From positions 1 to 64,000 of the forward strand of contig NZ_KE159703.1 of the NCBI RefSeq assembly GCF_000403435.2: DNA of 64,000 nucleotides, read 5' to 3'. Below are positions 15,168 through 23,512 of the stretch, one piece after another. The notes under the pieces are model-generated. The model saw only the letters and a program-made list of their open reading frames with translations, was not told the origin of the DNA and made no database searches. The first letter of the stretch is position 1, and the number at the start of each line of letters is the position of its first letter. The position numbers and the translations under genes are program-made. The DNA is from Oscillibacter sp. 1-3. Lineage in GTDB: Bacteria > Bacillota > Clostridia > Oscillospirales > Oscillospiraceae.

Positions 15168-16315
15168 CCAAGTACGAATTGAAGATGCCCCACGCTGTGT
15201 ATAGCGGCGAGGATGCCCTGGGCCGGATTCCGGAGATCTTTGCCGCCAACGGCGTCAAGCGTCTGGTGGTGTTCACCGACAAGGGCATCGAGGGTGCTGG
15301 CCTTCTGGATTTCCCCATGGCCGAGATCAAAAAGACCGGCGTGGAGACCGTGATCCTGGACGACCTGCCGGCGGAGCCCAGCTATATGGAGGCCCAGAAG
15401 CTGGTGGACCAGTGCAAGAAGTGCGGCGCGGACTTTATCATGGCCGTGGGCGGCGGCAGCGTTATGGACACCGCAAAGCTGGCCAGCATCCTGATGACCG
15501 ACGAATATGGCATTAAGGAGCTGCTGGACACCCCCGGCCGGGCCCGGAAGTGCATGAAGACTTTGATGATCCCCACCACCGCCGGCACCGGCTCCGAGGC
15601 CACCCCCAACGCCATCGTGGCCGTGCCTGAAAAGCAGCTGAAGGTGGGCATCGTCAACACGGAGATGATCGCGGACTATGTGATCCTGGACGCAGTGATG
15701 ATTAAGAAGCTGCCCAGAAAGATCGCCGCCGCCACCGGCGTGGACGCCCTGGCCCATGCCATCGAGTGCTACACCAGCAACAAGGCCAACCCCTTCAGCG
15801 ACGTGTTCGCCCTCCAGGCCCTGGACATGATTCTGAACAACATCCAGCGGGCCTGCGACGACCCCGAGGCCATGGACGCCAAGAACACCATGCTCCTGGC
15901 CAGCTTCTACGCCGGCGTTGCCATCACCGCCTCCGGCACCACCGCCGTCCACGCCCTGAGCTATCCTTTAGGCGGCAAGTACCACATCGCCCACGGCGTG
16001 TCCAACGCCATCCTGCTGGCGCCCGTCATGCGGTTCAACGAGCCCGCCTGCCGCCCCCTGCTGGCCAAGGCCTACGACCGCTGCCTCCGGGGAGACGCCA
16101 AGACCCAGGAGGAGAAGAGCGCCGCCGTCATCGCCCGGCTGGAGGAGATCGTCAAGCACCTGGACATCCCCACCAGCCTCACGGAGTTCGGCGTGCCCAA
16201 GGAGGACCTGGAGGCCCTGGTGGCCTCCGGCATGGAGGTCACCCGCCTGCTGGTGAACAATATGCGTCAGGTCACTCCCGACGATGCCCGGAAGATCTAT
16301 CAGGAAGTTCTTTGA
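15161..16315 (+). CDS. Iron-containing alcohol dehydrogenase
   Basis: 384 residues from ATG 15161 with GAGGAGG upstream. Group III metal-dependent alcohol dehydrogenase: NAD(P) motif GGGSVMDTAK near residue 95, PTTAGTGSEATPNAIV near 145, and the iron-ligand region with DALAHAIECY and HALSYPLGGKYHIAHG, which supplies the Asp and His ligands. It would interconvert a hydroxyl and a carbonyl of a pathway intermediate in the cytoplasm. Overlaps the kinase gene by 7 bases, so strongly coupled. The family covers many substrates (butanol, propanediol, hydroxyacids), so no substrate is assigned. Confidence 0.93.
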   Translation: MLTKYELKMPHAVYSGEDALGRIPEIFAANGVKRLVVFTDKGIEGAGLLDFPMAEIKKTGVETVILDDLPAEPSYMEAQKLVDQCKKCGADFIMAVGGGSVMDTAKLASILMTDEYGIKELLDTPGRARKCMKTLMIPTTAGTGSEATPNAIVAVPEKQLKVGIVNTEMIADYVILDAVMIKKLPRKIAAATGVDALAHAIECYTSNKANPFSDVFALQALDMILNNIQRACDDPEAMDAKNTMLLASFYAGVAITASGTTAVHALSYPLGGKYHIAHGVSNAILLAPVMRFNEPACRPLLAKAYDRCLRGDAKTQEEKSAAVIARLEEIVKHLDIPTSLTEFGVPKEDLEALVASGMEVTRLLVNNMRQVTPDDARKIYQEVL

Positions 16316-16349
16316 ATCCGACAGGAATTTATATAAGGAGCGTGCGAAC

Positions 16350-17255
16350 ATGAAGCAGGTTGAGATCAAAGGCATCATTCCACCGGTCGTCACCCCCATG
16401 AACCCCGCGGACGAGAGCGTCAACATTCCCGAGCTCCGTAACCAGATCGAGCGGCAGATCGCCGCCGGCGTCCACGGCATCTTCCCCTTCGGCACCAACG
16501 GCGAGGCCTACATCCTCAGCATGAAGGAGAAGGAGGAGATTCTGGAGGCCGCCGTGGACCAGGTGAAGGGCCGCATCCCCGTCTACGCCGGCACTGGCTG
16601 CATCTCCACCCGGGACACCGTGTACCTCAGCAAGCGGGCCGAGGAGATGGGCGCGGACGCGTTGTCCATCATCACTCCCAGCTTTGCCGCCGCCAGCCAG
16701 AAGGAGCTCTACGACCACTACTGCGAGGTGGCCAGGCATGTGAACATCCCCATCGTGCTCTACAACATCCCCGCCCGCACCGGCAACAAGCTGCTGCCGG
16801 AGACCGTGGCCAAGCTGGCCCGTGACGTGGACGTCATCATGGGCGCCAAGGACTCCAGCGGCGATCTGGACAATCTCAAGGCGTACATCGACCTCACCCG
16901 GGACATCGGCAAGGACTTCGCCGTCCTGGCCGGCAACGACGGCAACATCCTCCCCTGCCTGAAAGCCGGCGGCGCCGGCGGCGTGGCGGGCCGGGCCAAC
17001 CTGTGGCCCGGGACCATCGCCTCTATTTACGACTACTTCGTCTCCGGCGACCTGGAGAAGGCACAGGCGGCCCAGGACGCCATTGTGGCCCTCCAGCGGG
17101 TGTTCAAGTTTGGCAATCCCAACACCATCATCAAAAAGGGCGTGGCCATGCTGGGCTACCCCGTGGGCGACTGCCGCAGGCCCTTCAACTACCTCTGCGA
17201 CGAGGGCGTGGAGGAGCTGAAAAAGGTTCTGGAAGAAACGAAGGATCTCTGCTGA
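16350..17255 (+). CDS. Dihydrodipicolinate synthase / N-acetylneuraminate lyase family protein
   Basis: 301 residues from ATG 16350 (AAGGAG). Class I pyruvate-dependent aldolase of the DapA family: Schiff-base lysine in MGAKDSSGD near residue 165, catalytic tyrosine in IVLYNIPARTG near 137, and the carboxylate-binding loop FGTNGEAY near 47, where DapA proper has GTTGE. In a catabolic operon such a protein more likely cleaves or dehydrates a 2-keto-3-deoxy acid, giving pyruvate, than makes lysine precursors. Biosynthetic DapA cannot be excluded by motifs alone. Gap to the previous gene is 34 bases. Confidence 0.9.
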   Translation: MKQVEIKGIIPPVVTPMNPADESVNIPELRNQIERQIAAGVHGIFPFGTNGEAYILSMKEKEEILEAAVDQVKGRIPVYAGTGCISTRDTVYLSKRAEEMGADALSIITPSFAAASQKELYDHYCEVARHVNIPIVLYNIPARTGNKLLPETVAKLARDVDVIMGAKDSSGDLDNLKAYIDLTRDIGKDFAVLAGNDGNILPCLKAGGAGGVAGRANLWPGTIASIYDYFVSGDLEKAQAAQDAIVALQRVFKFGNPNTIIKKGVAMLGYPVGDCRRPFNYLCDEGVEELKKVLEETKDLC

Positions 17256-17277
17256 TCCAACATAAGGAGGAGTACAT

Positions 17278-18357
17278 ATGCGCAAGCCAATCTTAGGCAT
17301 CACCATGGGCGATCCCTTCGGCAACGGCCCGGAGATCACCGTCAAGGCCCTGGCGGACAAAACCGTCTATGACCGCTGCCGCCCCCTGGTCATCGGCGAT
17401 GTCGCCGCCATGGAGTACGCCGCCAAAGCAGCCAAAAAGGTCTCCGGCATTGACATGAAGGTCCGGGCTGTCAAGGCCGTCGGCGAGGCCAAGTACGAGT
17501 ACGGCGTCATCAACGTGTACGACATGGGGATTGTGAAGGCGTCCGACATCCCCGGCGACCCTGAGGACCCCAAGCCCTTCGGCCTGGGCGCCACGGCCCT
17601 GGGCGGCGAGGCGGCCTTCCAGTACGTAAAGAAGGTCATCGAGCTGGCCATGAACGGCGAGGTGGACGCCACCATCACCAATGCCCTGAGCAAGGAAGCC
17701 ATCAACATGGCGGACCACCATTACAGCGGACACACCGAAATCTACGCCGACTACACCAATACCTCCAAGTACACCATGATGCTGGCCCACGAGGAGCTGC
17801 GGGTGGTCCACGTCTCCACCCACGTCTCCCTGCGGGAGGCCTGCGACCGGGTGAAAAAGGACCGGGTGCTGGACGTGATCCGCATTGCCAACGAGGGCTG
17901 CAAGGCCATCGGCATCAAGGAGCCCAAGATCGCAGTGGCCGGTCTGAACCCCCACTGCGGCGAGAACGGCATGTTTGGCCGGGAGGAGATCGAGGAGATC
18001 CAGCCCGCCATTGACGCCGCCATGGCCGAGGGCATCATCATCCCCGAGAAGAAGCCCACCCCGCCGGACACCGTGTTCTCCAAGGCGCTGGGCGGCTGGT
18101 ATGACATCGTCGTGGTCATGTACCACGACCAGGGCCACATCCCCCTGAAGGTCAAGGGCTTCGTCTACAACAAGGCCGAGGGCCACTGGGACGCCGTGGC
18201 CGGCGTGAACGTCACGCTGGGTCTGCCCATCATCCGGGCCAGCGTGGACCACGGCACCGGCTTCGGCCACGCCGGAGACGGCCACGCCAACGAGCTCAGC
18301 CTGGTCAATGCCATGGACTACGGCATCCGCATGGCCAACGCCAAGGCGGAGAAATGA
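17278..18357 (+). CDS. PdxA-family 4-phosphate dehydrogenase (PdxA2-like)
   Basis: 359 residues, preceded by AAGGAGG. PdxA fold with the metal-ligand segments SGHTEIYADY, VAGLNPHCGENGMFG and VMYHDQGHIPLK, and an N-terminal ITMGDPFGNGPEIT. PdxA makes the vitamin B6 precursor from 4-phosphohydroxythreonine; PdxA2 paralogues paired with DUF1537 kinases instead oxidise D-threonate or D-erythronate 4-phosphate and release CO2 to give dihydroxyacetone phosphate. The operon context favours the catabolic role. Confidence 0.92.
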   Translation: MRKPILGITMGDPFGNGPEITVKALADKTVYDRCRPLVIGDVAAMEYAAKAAKKVSGIDMKVRAVKAVGEAKYEYGVINVYDMGIVKASDIPGDPEDPKPFGLGATALGGEAAFQYVKKVIELAMNGEVDATITNALSKEAINMADHHYSGHTEIYADYTNTSKYTMMLAHEELRVVHVSTHVSLREACDRVKKDRVLDVIRIANEGCKAIGIKEPKIAVAGLNPHCGENGMFGREEIEEIQPAIDAAMAEGIIIPEKKPTPPDTVFSKALGGWYDIVVVMYHDQGHIPLKVKGFVYNKAEGHWDAVAGVNVTLGLPIIRASVDHGTGFGHAGDGHANELSLVNAMDYGIRMANAKAEK

Positions 18358-18424
18358 CCTCCCCTCTTTAACCGGCTCCGCCGGAGAAGATATAGCCACC
18401 AAAAATTTGAAAGGAAGAAACACC

Positions 18425-19525
18425 ATGAAAAAAGTATTTGCTCTCATCCTGACCCTGGCCATGGTTCTGAGCCTGGCCGCCTGCGGCGGCGGCGACCAGC
18501 CCGCCAGCAGCGACACCCCCGCCGGCAACGATGCCCCCGCCGGTAACGATGCCCCCGCCGCCCCCAGCGGCGAGCAGAGTACCGATATCTCCGGCAGTGT
18601 GGACCTGACCTTCGCGGCCCAGGAGGTGGGCACTGCGGCCTATAACTACGCCGCCGCCATCCAGACCGCCATTGTCAAGGAGATCCCCGGCGCCAACATC
18701 AGCATTACCACCACCTCTCCCGGCGGCGTGGGTGCGCCCGTCATTGTCAACGGCGGCGCCCAGTGCGACATCGTCATGTCCAACTCCGCTCCCGCCAAGT
18801 GGAGCATGGAGGAGGGCATCCTGGGCAACGCCCCCACCCCCGACATCTGCGCCATCGCCGGCGGCCTGGGCCATGACTTCGTCAACGTCATGTTTACCCA
18901 GAAGTTTGTGGACGCCACCGGCATCACCACCGTGGAGGAGCTGGTGGCCCAGAAGTACCCCGTGAAGCTGGTCATCAAGACCAACGGCACCTTCGGCGAG
19001 CTGGCCGCGGAGAAGGTCTTCGAGGCTCTGGGGGTGACGCTGGAGGACGTTGCCTCCTGGGGCGGCGTGGTTGAGAAGACCGGCGGCGACGCCATCAAGA
19101 GCGGCCTGCAGGACGACCTGTACGACATGACCATCGACCACATCGGCGCCGGCCAGGCCAACACCTCCGAGCTGTGCCTGACCCACGACATGTACGACGT
19201 GCAGCTGGGCGAGGAGACCATGGCCAAGATGGTGGAGATGGGCTACGACTACGTTACCGTGGAGGCCAACACCTGGAACGGCCAGACCGAGGAGATCAAG
19301 ACCGTGGGCTCCCAGCAGGTGATCCTGGTGCCCACCAGCCTGGACTACGCCGTGGCCTACCACATGGCCAAGGCCGTGTGCGAGAACAAGGCCGACCTTG
19401 CCAGCGCCGTGGCCGCCATGAGCTACTTTGATCCCGAGACCGCCGGCACCCTGACCCTCACCGGCGTGCCCCTGCATCCCGGCGCCGCCGCCTACTACGA
19501 GGAGATGGGCTACGCCCACGGCTGA
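18425..19525 (+). CDS. TAXI-family TRAP transporter solute receptor (lipoprotein)
   Basis: 366 residues from ATG 18425 (AGGAAG). The signal peptide ends in the lipobox LSLAACGGG, followed by a low-complexity Ala/Pro/Gly/Asp linker (SDTPAGNDAPAGNDAPA) that spaces the domain from the membrane. The mature part starts LTFAAQEVGTAAYNYAAAIQ, the TAXI receptor signature region. It captures the operon's substrate outside the cell and delivers it to the fused permease encoded next. TAXI receptors bind carboxylates or amino acids in studied cases. The 18358-18424 gap holds only the binding site. Confidence 0.92.
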   Translation: MKKVFALILTLAMVLSLAACGGGDQPASSDTPAGNDAPAGNDAPAAPSGEQSTDISGSVDLTFAAQEVGTAAYNYAAAIQTAIVKEIPGANISITTTSPGGVGAPVIVNGGAQCDIVMSNSAPAKWSMEEGILGNAPTPDICAIAGGLGHDFVNVMFTQKFVDATGITTVEELVAQKYPVKLVIKTNGTFGELAAEKVFEALGVTLEDVASWGGVVEKTGGDAIKSGLQDDLYDMTIDHIGAGQANTSELCLTHDMYDVQLGEETMAKMVEMGYDYVTVEANTWNGQTEEIKTVGSQQVILVPTSLDYAVAYHMAKAVCENKADLASAVAAMSYFDPETAGTLTLTGVPLHPGAAAYYEEMGYAHG

Positions 19526-19660
19526 TTCCGCCATACATAGCGCATAGGGGCCCGAGGCCCTGACACAAAGACCCAGGAGCCGCCGGGGGACGAGGAAGCC
19601 CTCGTCCCCCGGCGGACCTGTTCACACCATCCATATACACCTGAGGAGGGGTATCCAACA

Positions 19661-21643
19661 ATGGGAAAGAAACTCGAATGGCGCCAGCTGGCGGCGATTG
19701 CGCTGACAGTGGTGTTCTTCCTGTTCCAGATGTATCTGGCACTGATTAAGCAGCTTCCCACCATGCTGCAGGCGCCTTTGCACCTGCTCTTCGCGCTGTC
19801 ACTGGTCTATCTCTACAATCCCCCGGATAAGAAGTACCGCAAAAAGCTCCAAAAGGAAAAGGGCGATGCCGTCACGGAGCAGGAGCTGAACAAGTTCGGC
19901 TGGTCCCGCTGGATCGACATCCTGGTGGCCGTCTGCATCGTGTTCCAGCTCTGGTACGTGGTGACCCGCTACCAGTCCCTGGTGGACCACGTGCTGTTTA
20001 TCAGCCCTGTGGACTCCATCGACATCGCCTTCATGGTGATTACCGCGGTGCTGCTGCTGGAGGCCGTGCGCCGCACCCTGGGCGGCATCCTCTTCGGCTT
20101 TATCCTGCTGTTTGTCATCTACGCCTGGACGGCCCAGTATCTGCCGGGTATCCTCTACACCCGGGGCAAGCCCTTTGCCGCCATGCTCAAGCAGTTCACC
20201 GAGGGCATGACCATGAGCACTTCCGGCATCTTCGGCTCCCCGCTCCAGACCTCCGCCAACAGCCTGTTTTACTTCATCGTATTCGGCGCGTTCTTCTCCG
20301 CCTTCGGCGGCGGCCAGCTGCTGATTGACATCGGTATGAAGGCCTCCAACAAGGGTTCCGGCGGGCCGGCCAAGGCCGCCGTCATCTCCTCCGGCCTCAT
20401 GGGCATGATCTCCGGCTCCGCCGTGGCCAACGTGGCTACCACCGGCGTTATGACCATCCCCATGATGAAGAAGGTGGGCTACGAGCCCGAGGAGGCCGGC
20501 GCCATCGAGGCCGTGGCCTCCACCGGCGGACAGGTCATGCCTCCCATCATGGGCGTGGGCGCCTTCATCATGGCGGAGATGCTGGGCATCCCCTACGGCC
20601 GCGTGGCCACCGCCGCCATTATCCCCGCCGTGGCCTACTACTTCGCCGTGTTCGTCCTGGTGGATCGGCTGGCCGCCAAGCGGGCCAGCCGTCTGGACGG
20701 CAGAGCCGACACTACCATCAAGGTGGAGCGCAAGATCCTCCCCCGACTGTATCTGCTGCTGCCCGCCTTGATTCTGGTGGTGTTTATCATCCGGGGCGCC
20801 TCTTTGATGCGGGCCGGCACTATGGGCATCTTCTCCTGCCTGGTGTGCAACGTCATCAGCTACTTTGTGGGCGAGAAGAAGGATTTTGTGAACCTCAAGG
20901 GCATCTGGGAGTGCTGCATGGACGGCGCCAAGCAGGCCGCCGAGATCGCCATTCCCACCGCCGCCTGCGGCATCATCATCAACGTGGTCACCGGCCAGAC
21001 GGCCCTGGCCACCAATCTCTCCGCTGTCATCAGCGGACTGGGCACTGATATGCTGTTCGTGGCGCTGCTGATCGGCATGGTGGGCTGCATGCTGCTGGGC
21101 ATGGCTCTGCCCACCGTGGCGGCGTATCTTGTGGGCGTCATCCTGTTCGTGCCCTGCATCCGTCCCATCCTCATCGCCAGCGGCATGGCCGACGGCACCG
21201 CCAACCTCTGTGCCAACATGTTCGTGTTCTACTACGGCATCATGGCCCAGATCACCCCGCCCGTGTGCGTGGCCTCCTACACCGCCGCCGGCATCGCTGA
21301 CGGCAACGCCATGAAGACCGGCATCAAGGGCTTCCTGTTCTCCATGGTGGGCTTCATGGTCCCCTTCGTGTTCGTGTACAACCCCGCCATTTTGCTGGAG
21401 GGCACCGTGATGGAGATCGCACTGGGCGCCGCCATGCTGCTGGTGGGCACCTTCTTCCTGGCCACCGTGGTCTCCGGCTATTTCAGCATGGAGCTGAGCG
21501 TGGCGGAGCGGACGCTGCTGTTTGTGGCGGCCATCTGCCTCATAAGCCCTGAGACCATCACCTCTGTCGTGGGCGTTGTTTTGGGCGTGGTTCTGCTGGT
21601 GCTGAACACTGCCCGGAAGAAAAAGACTGTAAAAGTCGCCTGA
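19661..21643 (+). CDS. TRAP transporter permease, fused small and large subunits
   Basis: 660 residues with about 16 membrane segments. The first 190 residues match the four-helix small subunit (DctQ-like) and the rest the large DctM-like subunit, seen in NSLFYFIVFGAFFSAFGGGQ, SGSAVANVATTGVMTIPMMK and STGGQVMPPIMGVGAFIMAE. Fused 4TM/12TM permeases are the usual partners of TAXI receptors and are driven by an ion gradient. Start follows GAGGAGG. The 135-base gap after the receptor gene carries a GC-rich inverted segment that may allow more receptor than permease to be made. Confidence 0.95.
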   Translation: MGKKLEWRQLAAIALTVVFFLFQMYLALIKQLPTMLQAPLHLLFALSLVYLYNPPDKKYRKKLQKEKGDAVTEQELNKFGWSRWIDILVAVCIVFQLWYVVTRYQSLVDHVLFISPVDSIDIAFMVITAVLLLEAVRRTLGGILFGFILLFVIYAWTAQYLPGILYTRGKPFAAMLKQFTEGMTMSTSGIFGSPLQTSANSLFYFIVFGAFFSAFGGGQLLIDIGMKASNKGSGGPAKAAVISSGLMGMISGSAVANVATTGVMTIPMMKKVGYEPEEAGAIEAVASTGGQVMPPIMGVGAFIMAEMLGIPYGRVATAAIIPAVAYYFAVFVLVDRLAAKRASRLDGRADTTIKVERKILPRLYLLLPALILVVFIIRGASLMRAGTMGIFSCLVCNVISYFVGEKKDFVNLKGIWECCMDGAKQAAEIAIPTAACGIIINVVTGQTALATNLSAVISGLGTDMLFVALLIGMVGCMLLGMALPTVAAYLVGVILFVPCIRPILIASGMADGTANLCANMFVFYYGIMAQITPPVCVASYTAAGIADGNAMKTGIKGFLFSMVGFMVPFVFVYNPAILLEGTVMEIALGAAMLLVGTFFLATVVSGYFSMELSVAERTLLFVAAICLISPETITSVVGVVLGVVLLVLNTARKKKTVKVA

Positions 21644-21676
21644 CCCCGAAACGGGAAGATCCACCCCTGAGAGACC

Positions 21677-21707
21677 GAGGGCGGAACGGCTCCGCCGTTC
21701 CGCCCTC
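21677..21707 (+). other. Intra-operon hairpin
   Basis: GAGGGCGGAACGGC (21677-21690) and GCCGTTCCGCCCTC (21694-21707) form a perfect 14-bp stem with a 3-base loop and no T-run, in the 280-base gap between the permease and the sialidase-like gene. It could be a partial terminator or an mRNA end-protector. Nothing else recognisable was seen in 21644-21923. Confidence 0.55.
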
Positions 21708-21923
21708 TCAGGCTGTCGAAAAAGTCCCGGCGGCCTGCTGATGTCTCGTTTTTCCAATCGCGCGGCAATTGGAAAATCTGCCGCTTCGCTCCGCAAACGG
21801 CTGCTCCGCAGACGTTTGCAGGACCTTCGATTTCTAATTGATGCGGGCGCCGCCCCTTGTGCTCCCCGCATAATCTGTGACCTCTCTTCATCCTTTGAAA
21901 ATTTCACCAGAAAGGCTGATTTT

Positions 21924-23084
21924 ATGAGCTATCCTGTTCTGCCCGGGCTGACCACTGACGGCGTGCTCTATCAAAATTTGGAGATGGGCACCGTGGAGGC
22001 CGTCATTCCCCCCGGCGTCCACCCCACCTGCCACTCCCCCGCTACGCTGGAACTCCCCAACGGCGATCTCCTGTGCTGCTGGTTTGCCGGTACCTATGAG
22101 GGCAGCGCAGACGTCCACATTGTCTGTGCCCGTCTGCCCAAGGGGGCGGACCGCTGGACAGAGCCCGTGGACATCTCCGGCGACCCGGAGCGCAGCGAGC
22201 AGAACCCCTCGCTGTTCTACGGCCCCGACAATGCCGTGTGGGCCATGTACACCGCCCAGAAGGACCGCCAGGCGGGGAAGGACAACATGCAGTTCACCTC
22301 CCAGGTTCGCCTCCAGAAGAGCGCCGACGGCGGATTGACCTGGGGGCCCTACGAGACCATCTTCCCCCGGGAGGGCACCTTCTGCCGCCAGGCCATCCAG
22401 GTGTTGTCCAATGGCCGGTGGATCTTCGCCAACTGGCTGTGTACCGACTCCGTGGATGGCCTCTCCGGCGACCCCACCGCCTTCCAGATTTCCGACGACC
22501 AGGGAAAAACCTGGCGTCAGGTGGATATGCCAAAGAGCAACGGCCGGGTTCACGCCAACGTGGTGGAGCTGGAGAACGGGCATCTGGCGGCCTTCATGCG
22601 GGACCGGGAGGCGGCGAATATCTACCGCAGCGAGTCCTTCGACTGGGGCGACACCTGGACCGAGCCCAAGCCCACGCCCCTGCCCAACAATAACTCCAGC
22701 ATCAGCGCCATCCGCCTCCAGAGCGGGCGGATCGCCATTGCCTGCAACCCCACCTGCACGCCGGAGCCCAGCCCCGGCAAGGCGGCCTGGCCCGGCCTGC
22801 GGTGCCCTGTGGCCGTGGCTCTCAGCGAAGACGGCGGACTGACCTTCCCCATGATCCGCTGGATGGAGCGGGGCGAGGGCTTTATGGGCGACGAGAACAG
22901 GACCAACAACAAGCAGTATGAATACCCCCACATCATGCAGAGCGCCGACGGCCGCATCCACCTGACCTACGCTGCCTTCACCCGCAAGGCCATCAAGTAC
23001 GTCAGCTTCACCGAGGCGGACGTCATGGGGGCCAAGCGGGAGACCGTGGGCCTGTACAATCCCACCGCCGCCCAGTCCAGATGA
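21924..23084 (+). CDS. Sialidase-like Asp-box (BNR) protein, cytoplasmic
   Basis: 386 residues from ATG 21924 (AAAGG). Four Asp-box turns mark a six-bladed beta-propeller: SADGGLTWGP, SDDQGKTWRQ, SFDWGDTWTE and SEDGGLTFPM. There is no signal peptide, membrane segment or FRIP-type arginine motif, so it is not an ordinary secreted sialidase. The sequence HPTCHSPATLELPNGDLL near residue 35 is typical of the BNR_2 subgroup. In this operon it presumably acts inside the cell on the imported compound, as a hydrolase, lyase or isomerase. Activity is not predictable from the motifs. Confidence 0.85.
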   Translation: MSYPVLPGLTTDGVLYQNLEMGTVEAVIPPGVHPTCHSPATLELPNGDLLCCWFAGTYEGSADVHIVCARLPKGADRWTEPVDISGDPERSEQNPSLFYGPDNAVWAMYTAQKDRQAGKDNMQFTSQVRLQKSADGGLTWGPYETIFPREGTFCRQAIQVLSNGRWIFANWLCTDSVDGLSGDPTAFQISDDQGKTWRQVDMPKSNGRVHANVVELENGHLAAFMRDREAANIYRSESFDWGDTWTEPKPTPLPNNNSSISAIRLQSGRIAIACNPTCTPEPSPGKAAWPGLRCPVAVALSEDGGLTFPMIRWMERGEGFMGDENRTNNKQYEYPHIMQSADGRIHLTYAAFTRKAIKYVSFTEADVMGAKRETVGLYNPTAAQSR

Positions 23085-23097
23085 GGGGGAGCCGGTC

Positions 23098-23445
23098 ATG
23101 GAGAACAAATTTGAGCTGGCCCACCTGGGCATCAACACCCCGGACCCGGAGTCGGCGCTGGAGCTGGCAAAGCTCCTGAGCTTGGTGTTTAACCTCAATC
23201 CCCGTCACGGACAGAAGTCCGAGTTTGCCGGGGAGTATTTCGAGTGCATGAAGTCCCCCTTTCTGGGGGAAAACGGCCACATTGCCATGCGGACGCCGGA
23301 CCTGGATGCCGCCGTGGAGGAGCTGAGGGGGAAGGGCTTTGCCTTCAAGATGGAGACCGCCGCCTATACGGAGGACGGCAAGCTGAAAAACATCTACCTG
23401 GACGACGAGTTCGGCGGCTTCGCCATCCACATCATGCGGGGCTGA
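23098..23445 (+). CDS. VOC-superfamily protein
   Basis: 115 residues, 13 bases after the sialidase-like gene and behind GGGGGAG. The paired beta-alpha-beta-beta-beta pattern of the glyoxalase/vicinal-oxygen-chelate fold is visible (AHLGINTPDPESALELAKLL at the start, GHIAMRTPDLDAAVEELRGKG in the second half, and GFAIHIM at the end), with His 9 and His 61 positioned as candidate metal ligands. Similar domains occur fused to KDPG-type aldolases in Clostridia. Last gene of the operon; probably an epimerase, lyase or accessory factor for a keto-acid intermediate. Confidence 0.78.
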   Translation: MENKFELAHLGINTPDPESALELAKLLSLVFNLNPRHGQKSEFAGEYFECMKSPFLGENGHIAMRTPDLDAAVEELRGKGFAFKMETAAYTEDGKLKNIYLDDEFGGFAIHIMRG

Positions 23446-23469
23446 CCCCGGCGGACCGCGGCGTCGCGT

Positions 23470-23505
23470 AAAGCGGCCCGGCACTTTTGTGCCGGGCCGC
23501 TTTTT
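23470..23505. terminator. Bidirectional terminator ending the catabolic operon and icd
   Basis: AAAGCGGCCCGGCAC (23470-23484), loop TTTT, GTGCCGGGCCGCTTT (23489-23503), then TT. The stem is perfect and carries T-rich tails on the plus strand. Confidence 0.9.
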
Positions 23506-23512
23506 GCCGCGC

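Noticed and set aside
18481-18600. Tandem repeat in the TAXI receptor gene
   Set aside because: The repeated Asp/Ala/Pro/Gly codons are an ordinary lipoprotein linker, not a mobile or CRISPR repeat.
19799-21907. 702-codon minus-strand frame opposite the TRAP permease
   Set aside because: His/Gly/Asp-rich antisense reading of a membrane-protein gene; no start site and no family features.
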